Below, one piece after another: positions 7,842 through 13,100 of a stretch of 13,100 nucleotides of DNA. The DNA lies in the NCBI GenBank assembly GCA_021790075.1, contig JAJYIN010000035.1, forward strand, positions 1-13,100, in the 5' to 3' direction. The notes under the pieces are model-generated. The model worked only from the letters and a program-made list of their open reading frames with translations. It ran no database searches and was not told where the DNA came from. The position numbers and the translations under genes were made by a program. Position 1 is the first letter of the stretch. The number at the start of each line of letters is the position of its first letter. The DNA is from Actinomycetes bacterium. GTDB taxonomy: Bacteria > Actinomycetota > Thermoleophilia > BMS3ABIN01.

Positions 7842-8273
7842 TCAGGCCCGTTGCTTGCGGTATTCTGCGGAGCCGAGGTAATCCTCGAGCAGCACGGCGG
7901 CGGCCTTGCTGTGAGCGGAGGCCGCCGAGCCCAGGCCCCGCGCCGCCGCCATCTTGCTGGTGAAGCGCTCGTCCCAGGGGATGAGCGGCACGGAAAGCAC
8001 CTTGCGGAGATCGTCGATGAAACGCTCCGTCTCGCCGGCCTGCCTTCCCCGTTCCCCGGCAAGCGTTACCGGCAGGCCTACGATCACCAGGGCCGCCCCG
8101 TAACTGCTTGCCAGCCCGGCCAGGGTGCGGAGGCCCTCCGGAGAACCGGCCTCATCGACGTCAGGCAGCGGCCGCGCGATCGTGCCGGTAGGATCGCTAA
8201 CGGCGACGCCGGTATGGGCGCGGCCGTAATCAAGCGCCATTACGCGCCCCGGTATGCGCGGTGTTTGAGACAT
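7842..8273 (-). CDS. ruvX: RuvX/YqgF-family RNase H-fold protein (putative pre-16S rRNA nuclease)
   Basis: 143-residue RNase H-like protein of the YqgF/RuvX family, implicated in 16S rRNA 5' maturation and/or Holliday-junction processing. Seen: VMALDYGRAHTGVAVSDPTG (11-30) with first acidic residue Asp15, TIARPLP (31-37), VIVGLPVTLAGERG (63-76), WDERFTSKMAA (100-110) and the last helix KAAAVLLEDYL (123-133). The ATG at 8273 is chosen over 8339 because GGAG lies 7 nt upstream and the family begins a few residues before the ALDYG strand. Odd points: the acidic residue usually found two positions before the final Ala-rich helix appears to be His121 (AHSKAA), and the preceding loop is shorter than usual. 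It sits between alaS and mltG as in many Actinobacteria and Firmicutes. Confidence 0.93.
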   Translation of the reverse strand: MSQTPRIPGRVMALDYGRAHTGVAVSDPTGTIARPLPDVDEAGSPEGLRTLAGLASSYGAALVIVGLPVTLAGERGRQAGETERFIDDLRKVLSVPLIPWDERFTSKMAAARGLGSAASAHSKAAAVLLEDYLGSAEYRKQRA

Positions 8274-8342
8274 TGGGGATCTCCGGAATCGTTCTATCCT
8301 GGGTATATTGGAAACGTGCTTCCCTGAGCTTACTTCCAAGAA

Positions 8343-8416
8343 TCTATCTCAAAAGGCTGTTCGTTGCGAGATCGAGCAAAAAGGGGCAAGGACGCCGGTA
8401 TTTCATCGGTCCCTTT
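8343..8416. repeat. Diverged copy 2 of the REP-like element, between alaS and ruvX
   Basis: 8360-8395 aligns with 6418-6458 of the large palindrome: TTCGTTGCGAG, then CGAGC, AAAAGG and GGCAAGGACGC, with three substitutions and one 5-base gap. The bases before it (CTATCTCAAAAGG) also resemble the outer arm of copy 1. The right half is lost or replaced by a short hairpin that reaches the alaS stop codon. This is a decayed or shortened member of the same family. Confidence 0.7.
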
Positions 8417-8418
8417 TT
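8378..8418 (-). terminator. Candidate intrinsic terminator/attenuator after alaS
   Basis: AAAAAGGG (8378-8385) pairs with CCCTTTTT (8411-8418), with a nested GGA..CCG / CGG..TCC hairpin (8390-8412) inside. On the minus strand the structure starts at the alaS stop and ends in CCCCTTTTT, so it could end or attenuate alaS transcription before ruvX. The inner hairpin followed by CTTTTT could also act on the plus strand. The A-T-rich base of the stem makes it imperfect. Confidence 0.4.
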
Positions 8419-11032
8419 AGAGGCGGGTGGTCAGCCACTCGCGCGCCTGCGCCAGCGCTTCATCGACCTTGTCAGGCCGGTTGCCGCCGCCGCGGGCCAT
8501 GTTGGGCCGGCCGCCGCCCTTGCCGCCGACTGTGGGAGCGATCTCCTTGATCAGGTCTCCCGCCCTGGCCCCCTTCTCCACGACCTGGTCGGAGAAATTG
8601 GCTACCAGGGCGGCCTTGTCTGCCTCCACCGAGGCCAGCACCACCGCCGCCGGAGCCAGCAGCTCCCGCAGGTTGTCGGACAGCTCCAGCAAATCGCCGG
8701 CGCCCACCGGCGCGGTCGCCGCCAGAATCTTGAAACCGCCCGCCTCCCCCGCCTCAGCCGCCAGCCCGCGGGCGATGTCCCGGGCCCTGCCGGCCTGGGC
8801 CCGGCGCGCCAGCTCCCGCAATTCTGACAACTCCTCTTCCATCCTGCCCACCGTCTCGGTCAGGCGCGCCGGCTCCGTCTTCAGTTCCACCGCCAGCTCC
8901 TCGACGGTGCGGTCCCACCCGCGCAGGTATTCGATGGCCGCCCGCGACGTGATCGCCTCGATGCGGCGCAGGTTGGCGCCGACGCTGGACTCCGAGATTA
9001 TCTTGAACACGCCGATCTGGGCGGTGCTGGTGACATGGGTGCCGCCGCAGAGCTCGCGGCTGAAATCCCCCACCTCGATGACCCGCACGAATTCACCATA
9101 TTTCTCGTCGAAGAGCGCCATGGCGCCCATGTCCCGGGCGTACTCCAGGGTGGTGGTAAACGCCTTCACCGGGTGGTTCTCGATTATCTTCCGGTTGACT
9201 ATGTCCTCTATCCGTGATAGCTCCTCGCCGGACACCGCCTGGGTGTGCCGGAAATCAAAGCGCAGCTTGTCGGGGCCCACCGACGAGCCCGCCTGCCGCA
9301 CCTGCTCGCCCAGCAGCTGCCGGAGCGCATTCTGCAGCAGGTGAGTCGCGGTGTGGTTGCAGGCGGTAGCATGGCGCCTCACCCGGTTGATCATGGCCTT
9401 GGCGCGGGCGCCTGCTTCCAGCCGCCCTTCCTGCACTTCCACCAGGATCACCTGATCGCCGTCCAGGGAATAAACCTCGATCACGTCCGCCTTGCCGTCA
9501 TCGGTATGGATCCAGCCGGTATCGGAGACCTGGCCGCCGGACTCTGCGTAAAACGGGGACTCCTGCAGTTTCAGGACCGCACGCCCCCCCTCCAGCTCTT
9601 TCAGGTCGCCAATGGCGGTATAGAGCTCGTTTTGCTGATAGCCGACAAATTCAGACTTGACCTTGGCGCGGCGGCCCAGCTCCGCGAGAGCCTCACGCTC
9701 CACGGTCCCGACCGCCTTCATCGACGCGCGGGCGCGCTGGCGCTGCTCCTCCATCAGCCGGTCGAACTCCTCCTCGTCGACTTCAAGGCCCTCGTCGTGG
9801 ATGATCTCCCGGGTGAGATCAAAGGGGAATCCATACGTATCGTGCAGACGGAAGGCGATCTCGCCGCCCACGGTGTGCCCGCCGCCGGCCTTGGTGGAAC
9901 CGATAGCCTGCGCCAGGATGGCGTTGCCCTGCTCGAGGGTGATGCCAAACCGCTCCTCTTCCTGCCCCACGACCTCACCAATCATCCGCCGGTGCTCGGC
10001 CAGCTCCGGATAGGTGTCCTTCATCGTTTCCATGACCCGGTCACATAGGGAAGCAAGAAAAGGAGTTTCAATCTCCAGGGTTGATGCCGCCTGGATCGCC
10101 CGGCGCATGACGCGCCTGAGCACGTAGCCGCGGCCCTCGTTGCCGGCAAAGACGCCATCGCCGATGAGGAAGGTCATGGCCCTGCCGTGGTCGGCCAGCA
10201 CGCGGATGGCCCGGTCGTGTTTCTCGTAACAGCCGTACTCGACTCCGGCCGTCCGGCAGACGTGGTCGATGAGCGGCTGGAACTGGTCGGTCTCGAATAC
10301 GCTCAGGTGTCCTTCCAAAACCGCGGTGATGCGCTCCAAGCCCATGCCGGTGTCCACGTTCTGCTTGGGCAGTGGCGTCAGTGCGCCCGCCTCATCGCGG
10401 TCATACTGCATGAAGACGAGGTTCCAGTACTCGACAAAGCGGTCGCAATCACAGCCGGGGGCGCAGTCAGGGCCGCCGCAGCCGGCCGCCTCGCCCAGAT
10501 CGAAGTAAAGCTCGGTGCAGGGGCCGCAGGGACCGGTGGGCCCAGCGGACCAGAAATTGTCTACGGCAGGAAGGGACACGATACGGTCCTCGGGGATGCC
10601 GGCCGCCAGCCACGCCTGGTGGGCTTCATCATCCGGGCCTACCTGGTCGTCGCCCTTGAAGATGCTCACCCAGATGCGGCCGGTATCCAGCCCCAGCAGC
10701 CGGGTCGAGAAACGCCAGGCCAGGTCGATGGCCCCTTCCTTGAAATAGTCACCAAACGAGAAATTTCCCAGCATCTCGAAAAAGGTGAGATGGCGGGCGG
10801 TCTTGCCGACATTGTCGATGTCGGTGGTGCGAAAGCACTTCTGGCAAGTGGTCAAGCGGGGGTGGGGAGGCTGCTGGATCCCCAGGAAATATGGCTTGAA
10901 CTGCTGCATTCCCGCTGTGGTGAGCAGTACCGAAGGGTCTTTAGCGGGAACCAGTGAGGAGCTGGGCCGGCTCTGATGCCCATTTTCGACGAAAAACTCA
11001 CGAAAGCTGGAGCGGATTTCATGACTTTTCAA
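8417..11032 (-). CDS. alaS: Alanyl-tRNA synthetase
   Basis: Class II synthetase that charges tRNA(Ala) and edits mischarged Ser/Gly. At 871 residues it has the full domain set: catalytic core with FRTTDIDNVGKTARHLTFFEMLGNFSFGDYF (67-97 region), SAGPTGPCGPCTELYFD (162-178), a Cys-rich insert (Cys185, 190, 194, 196), NVDTGMGLERI (225-235) and EGRGYVLRRVMRRA (299-312). The editing domain has zinc ligands His560/His564 in NHTATH and Cys662/His666 in CGGTH. A heptad-like linker (about 715-760) and a DHHA1 C-terminal domain ending GGKGGGRPNMARGGG (836-850) follow. The start is TTG at 11032: a TAG precedes it in frame and no in-frame ATG lies near the family N-terminus. It begins 9 nt after the sigma gene stop; the nearest GGAG is about 15 nt upstream, so translation probably depends on the preceding gene. 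Confidence 0.98.
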   Translation of the reverse strand: MKSHEIRSSFREFFVENGHQSRPSSSLVPAKDPSVLLTTAGMQQFKPYFLGIQQPPHPRLTTCQKCFRTTDIDNVGKTARHLTFFEMLGNFSFGDYFKEGAIDLAWRFSTRLLGLDTGRIWVSIFKGDDQVGPDDEAHQAWLAAGIPEDRIVSLPAVDNFWSAGPTGPCGPCTELYFDLGEAAGCGGPDCAPGCDCDRFVEYWNLVFMQYDRDEAGALTPLPKQNVDTGMGLERITAVLEGHLSVFETDQFQPLIDHVCRTAGVEYGCYEKHDRAIRVLADHGRAMTFLIGDGVFAGNEGRGYVLRRVMRRAIQAASTLEIETPFLASLCDRVMETMKDTYPELAEHRRMIGEVVGQEEERFGITLEQGNAILAQAIGSTKAGGGHTVGGEIAFRLHDTYGFPFDLTREIIHDEGLEVDEEEFDRLMEEQRQRARASMKAVGTVEREALAELGRRAKVKSEFVGYQQNELYTAIGDLKELEGGRAVLKLQESPFYAESGGQVSDTGWIHTDDGKADVIEVYSLDGDQVILVEVQEGRLEAGARAKAMINRVRRHATACNHTATHLLQNALRQLLGEQVRQAGSSVGPDKLRFDFRHTQAVSGEELSRIEDIVNRKIIENHPVKAFTTTLEYARDMGAMALFDEKYGEFVRVIEVGDFSRELCGGTHVTSTAQIGVFKIISESSVGANLRRIEAITSRAAIEYLRGWDRTVEELAVELKTEPARLTETVGRMEEELSELRELARRAQAGRARDIARGLAAEAGEAGGFKILAATAPVGAGDLLELSDNLRELLAPAAVVLASVEADKAALVANFSDQVVEKGARAGDLIKEIAPTVGGKGGGRPNMARGGGNRPDKVDEALAQAREWLTTRL

Positions 11033-11041
11033 CTAGTTCTG

Positions 11042-11848
11042 TCAACTCTCCTTTCCTTCCCGCAACTCTACCTCGGCCCGCACTTTTGCCAGGGCTCGCC
11101 GAATCAGGCGGGAGACGTGCATCTGGGATACGCCTATGTTCGCCGCTATCTGCGACTGAGTCAAGCCCTCGAAGAACCTCTGATGCAAAATACTGCGTTC
11201 CCGCGGAGTGAGCTGGTCCAGCCCCGGCTCCAGCGTGATGCGGTGCTCTGCCGCCTCAAAACCGTCTTCCAGCGAGCCGATCGCCTCCATCGGCGAGCGT
11301 TCGTCATCGTCATCGCCGCTGCTCAGGCGGTGATCCAGCGACAGCGAGTTGCGCGAGCGTCCGGCCTCGATCGCCTCCATGACTTCTTCCGGGGTGGCGT
11401 CCACGGCGTCGGCCAGCTCGGTCACCGTCGGGGAACGGTGATTGCTGCCCGCCAGCAGCCCCAACACCGATTCCAGGCGCATGTTCAGCTCCAGCAGCCC
11501 TCTGGGAACCTTGACCGCCCACCCCTTGTCACGGAAATAGCGCTTGATCTCACCGATGATGTTGGGAGTCGCATAGGTTGAAAGGGCCACGCCCCGGCTG
11601 GAATCAAACCGGTCGATCGCCTTGATCAGGCCGATGGAGCCAACCTGGACCAGGTCTTCAAGTTGCTCGCCGCGCTGGCAGTAGCGCCGGGAAACGCCGT
11701 AAACCAGCGGAAGATAGCGAACAATCAGCTCATCGCGGGCCCGGGAATCGCCCATCTCGTGATAGGCGTGAAGCAGCTCTCTCTCTTCGGTGCGCCGCTG
11801 GCGCGGCCTTGCTCGGGTTGGGTCCGGACAGGCAACAGTAGCGCTCAT
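11042..11848 (-). CDS. RNA polymerase sigma factor, SigB/SigF/SigG class (group 3)
   Basis: 268-residue alternative sigma factor that redirects RNA polymerase to a stress or developmental regulon. Region 2 covers about 37-110, with LVQVGSIGLIKAIDRFD (66-82) and STYATPNIIGEIKRYFRDKGW (90-110), diagnostic of the SigB/F/G group. Region 3 is about 111-165, starting VKVPRGLLEL. An acidic linker with DDDDE (179-183) precedes region 4 (about 210-258), with the helix-turn-helix LTQSQIAANIGVSQMHVSRLIR (229-250). The ATG at 11848 follows a strong GGAGGT site with 6-nt spacing. Upstream are YtxH- and YtxG-like genes, downstream alaS after 9 nt. No RsbW/SpoIIAB-type anti-sigma or antagonist lies in the window, unlike most sigB/sigF loci. 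A SigB-type promoter box sits upstream (12010-12034). Which named sigma it corresponds to cannot be decided here. Confidence 0.93.
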   Translation of the reverse strand: MSATVACPDPTRARPRQRRTEERELLHAYHEMGDSRARDELIVRYLPLVYGVSRRYCQRGEQLEDLVQVGSIGLIKAIDRFDSSRGVALSTYATPNIIGEIKRYFRDKGWAVKVPRGLLELNMRLESVLGLLAGSNHRSPTVTELADAVDATPEEVMEAIEAGRSRNSLSLDHRLSSGDDDDERSPMEAIGSLEDGFEAAEHRITLEPGLDQLTPRERSILHQRFFEGLTQSQIAANIGVSQMHVSRLIRRALAKVRAEVELREGKES

Positions 11849-12102
11849 GCTTCCACCTCCATCGAATCTGCCCCCTCGCGACCGAGAGGGACTTTGACCT
11901 CTTTTTCGATAGTAAGTGGATACCCCGCCCCCAGACCACCTTCGGCGCTAATGCCCCGCCGGTGGCCTGCGCTTCCATTCAAATTCCACAATCCTGCGGA
12001 AACTTGAACCTACCCGACAATCCAGTTGCTAAACTTCCTTGCGCTAAAAGTTACCGAAGGACTCTCGGGGGGCCCTCAGACTCCCCGCCCCCCGTGGCGG
12101 CT
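11849..12102 (-). other. Long leader between YtxH-like gene and sigma gene
   Basis: 254 nt without a gene. It holds the SigB-type box (12010-12034), a GC-rich imperfect hairpin just after the YtxH-like stop (about 12060-12100, with CCGCC/GGCGG and CTGAGGG/CCCCGAG-type pairing) that might act as a weak terminator, and a small hairpin CCCTC...GAGGG (11873-11890) right before the sigma ribosome site. The predicted 5' UTR from the box is about 150 nt, long enough for post-transcriptional control, but no known riboswitch was recognised. Confidence 0.4.
12010..12034 (-). promoter_or_regulatory. SigB/SigF-type promoter box upstream of the sigma gene
   Basis: Minus strand GTTTAG (12034-12029), 13-bp spacer, GGGTAG (12015-12010). 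The Bacillus sigma-B consensus is GTTTAA, 12-15 bp, GGGTAT; each hexamer here differs by one base and the spacing is in range. The placement, in front of a SigB/SigF-class gene, suggests autoregulation and an internal promoter for sigma and alaS. Predicted start is about 12003. Confidence 0.5.
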
Positions 12103-12384
12103 TCAGACGATGTAATCAGTTACCGGGGCCGCCTGGGTTTGCGGCTCGCCCAGCTCGCGGTCGATCTCCGCCTCCCTGGCGGCCGCAGCCTTCCTGCCGA
12201 TCTCTACGGCATTCCGGAGCCGGCCCTGCCACTCGACCTGCGATTCCTTGAGCTCCTCCGGCAGGTTGGACAGTACCGTGACCACATCCCTGCCGGTCTG
12301 GGCGCTGCGCCGCTGGGCGTATACAAGCACCGCCACCGCGGCCAGCCCCGCCACCATTCCCAATCCTGACATGAACCTTCCCAT
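12103..12384 (-). CDS. YtxH-like small membrane-anchored protein
   Basis: 93-residue protein with an N-terminal hydrophobic helix (about 5-23: MSGLGMVAGLAAVAVLVYA) followed by a charged helical tail with Gln/Glu/Arg/Ala-rich composition (about 40-80) and the C-terminus TDYIV. Such a layout (one TM helix plus amphipathic tail) is that of YtxH-type general-stress proteins; sequence identity is too low by eye to be certain. The ATG at 12384 has AGAGG 7 nt upstream and lies 2 nt after the stop of the DUF948 gene, a typical coupled pair; a longer frame to 12414 would overlap that gene and lacks a site. Molecular function is unknown. Confidence 0.8.
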   Translation of the reverse strand: MGRFMSGLGMVAGLAAVAVLVYAQRRSAQTGRDVVTVLSNLPEELKESQVEWQGRLRNAVEIGRKAAAAREAEIDRELGEPQTQAAPVTDYIV

Positions 12385-12386
12385 TA

Positions 12387-12755
12387 TTATCCTCTCTCCC
12401 TCTGCCCCGACCACAGCGAGGCAATCGCCTCAGACACCCCGGTGGAAAACCCGGCCACTTTCTTCACCGGTGTCGTGACCGCCAGCTGTACCGCCCTGGT
12501 GGTGGTCTCCACCCGGTCGGTCACGTCAACGAGCGTGCCCATCATGTCGTCCGTCTTCGCCAGCTGGCTGTTCACTTCGTCCATGGTCACCTGCAGTTTG
12601 GAGAGGAGCGGAATCACTTCTTCGTCGAGCTGTTTCAGGAAAATATTGATCCGGCCGAACGTCCCGCCGACCTTGAGCAAAACATACGCCAGCGCCAGGG
12701 CGGTTACCACCAGAAAGAAACTGAGTGCGGCTTCGAGAATCGCTGTCCAATCCAT
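12387..12755 (-). CDS. DUF948 (YtxG-like) membrane protein
   Basis: 122-residue protein with a membrane helix (about 8-28: EAALSFFLVVTALALAYVLLK) and a long coiled-coil-like helix (about 30-95) containing LKQLDEEVIPLLSKLQVTMDEVNSQLAKTDDMMGTLVDVTDRV (40-82), a pattern typical of DUF948, followed by PVKKVAGFSTGVSEAIASLW. The ATG at 12755 follows GGGAGG by about 9 nt. In Bacillus the related ytxG is co-transcribed with ytxH and sigma-B-controlled; here too a YtxH-like gene follows after 2 nt and a SigB-class sigma gene comes next. In Actinobacteria a DUF948 gene upstream of alaS is a familiar arrangement. Role unknown, likely membrane- or envelope-associated. Confidence 0.88.
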   Translation of the reverse strand: MDWTAILEAALSFFLVVTALALAYVLLKVGGTFGRINIFLKQLDEEVIPLLSKLQVTMDEVNSQLAKTDDMMGTLVDVTDRVETTTRAVQLAVTTPVKKVAGFSTGVSEAIASLWSGQRERG

Positions 12756-12806
12756 AAGGATTTTCCTCCCGTGTATTGACGGCTCCCCCTTCGTCGGGGC
12801 ATCCGT

Positions 12807-12815
12807 ATCTTAACA
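12807..12815 (-). promoter_or_regulatory. Candidate extended -10 promoter for the DUF948-YtxH operon
   Basis: On the minus strand TG-T-TAAGAT (12815-12807) resembles an extended -10 element; the -35 position has no good match. Predicted start is about 12800, giving a ~45-nt leader that includes a small CCCC/GGGG hairpin and the GGGAGG ribosome site of the DUF948 gene. Confidence 0.3.
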
Positions 12816-12954
12816 CAGACAGTACATCCTTAGTGATCTGGCGCATCCCTGAAACCTCCAGTCTCAGTGAGGTGAAGGGCCAATATATCGTAATCGCAGA
12901 ATCGATCGATATCGGGGAATACCCCTTAATGCGCAGGCGGGAAAACCCTAATAG

Positions 12955-12980
12955 CTCGGGAAACTCGGGTGAAACTCGGG
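12955..12980 (+). repeat. Short direct repeats AAACTCGGG
   Basis: CTCGGG occurs at 12955, 12964 and 12975; the last two are preceded by AAA, giving AAACTCGGG twice with 11-bp periodicity. They lie immediately left of the AT-rich inverted-repeat segment. The near-helical spacing could suit a regulator, but this is only a pattern. Confidence 0.4.
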
Positions 12981-12987
12981 GACACCA

Positions 12988-13094
12988 TACTATTTTTTTG
13001 CAGGTTATTTGTTGGTTTGTCCTTTGGTACAACTACAGGTTATCTAAGAAGTCTACCAGGGTAGAAATAGCAAAATACCTGCAAAAAAATAGTA
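12988..13094. repeat. 107-bp AT-rich element with 18-bp perfect terminal inverted repeats (MITE-like)
   Basis: TACTATTTTTTTGCAGGT (12988-13005) is the exact reverse complement of 13077-13094, and similarity continues inward with one indel. The enclosed ~71 bp is much richer in A+T than the surrounding DNA. Both ends carry TA, which could be the target duplication of an IS630/Tc1-mariner-type MITE, but TA is also part of the palindrome, so this is not proof. The segment contains no transposase; the window ends 6 bp further on, so it could also be one end of a larger element or a structured upstream region. Confidence 0.65.
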
Positions 13095-13100
13095 AATGAT

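Larger units (their letters stand above)
12756..13100. other. Right-edge region without a convincing gene
   Basis: 345 nt upstream of the DUF948 gene. It holds a candidate extended -10 promoter (12807-12815), a short CCCC-TTCGTC-GGGG inverted repeat (12786-12799), the palindromes ATCGATCGAT (12901-12910) and GGGG-AATA-CCCC (12914-12925), three CTCGGG motifs (12955-12980) and the AT-rich inverted-repeat segment (12988-13094). A plus-strand open frame of 107 codons spans it, but it crosses all these elements, starts with no ribosome site and has no recognisable domain. Confidence 0.5.

Noticed and set aside
11909..11925. Extra promoter boxes GGGTAT (11925-11920) and TACTAT (11914-11909) before the sigma gene
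   Set aside because: Neither has a plausible -35 partner at suitable distance.
12919..12947. Second SigB-type promoter for the DUF948 operon (GGGTAT at 12924-12919)
   Set aside because: The nearest GTTTTC-like -35 is 16 bp away, outside the usual spacing, and GGGTAT is simply half of the palindrome GGGGTATTCCCC.
12776..13099. 107-codon plus-strand ORF at the right edge, ending in a lysine-rich stretch
   Set aside because: It runs through hairpins, direct repeats and both arms of the inverted repeat, has no ribosome site and changes composition halfway. The last ~20 codons could belong to some element but nothing is recognisable.

Overview
The window is GC-rich, densely packed bacterial chromosome carrying mostly core genes. 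Several traits point to a deep-branching, probably anaerobic actinobacterium (Geothermincolia/OPB41/Thermoleophilia-like). These are the two-subunit glycyl-tRNA synthetase (glyQ+glyS) beside pyruvate phosphate dikinase, the alaS-ruvX-mltG order, a SigB/SigF-class sigma factor, and high GC with frequent GTG/TTG starts. The phylum call is inference from gene content; no rRNA is present.

Layout. (1) 1-4509, minus strand: glyQ -> glyS -> ppdK. glyQ and glyS overlap by one base, and ppdK runs off the left edge just after its catalytic histidine. A sigma-A-like promoter lies at the 5' end of glyQ. (2) 4697-6382, plus strand: a lipoprotein gene and recO, three bases apart, diverging from glyQ. An extended -10 box sits so close to the lipoprotein start that the mRNA would be nearly leaderless. 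(3) 6383-6655: a gap between convergent recO and mltG, filled by a nested ~185-bp palindrome. (4) 6656-12755, minus strand: DUF948/YtxG-like -> YtxH-like -> SigB/SigF-class sigma factor -> alaS -> ruvX -> mltG. (5) 12756-13100: no convincing gene; it holds a candidate promoter and an AT-rich segment bounded by 18-bp perfect inverted repeats.

How the genes fit together. Glycine and alanine tRNA charging, phosphoenolpyruvate/pyruvate interconversion, recombination repair (RecO), RuvX (rRNA processing/RNase H fold) and peptidoglycan strand termination (MltG) are housekeeping functions. The stress layer is the less ordinary part. In Bacillus the ytxG/ytxH genes belong to the sigma-B general stress set. 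Here such a pair stands directly upstream of a SigB/SigF-class sigma gene, and a box of SigB type (GTTTAG-N13-GGGTAG) sits in front of that gene. No anti-sigma or anti-anti-sigma gene is visible.

The non-coding architecture gives the most unusual signals. One is a repeat family (TTCGTTGCGAG...GGCAAGGACGC) found intact and palindromic at 6394-6578 and diverged between alaS and ruvX. Another is a tandem duplication of the mltG start region that creates a cascade of tiny ORFs, each ending in ATGA on the next start. The third is a MITE-like inverted repeat at the right edge. I did not find a complete undescribed multi-gene system; the mltG leader cascade and the sigma/alaS arrangement come closest.
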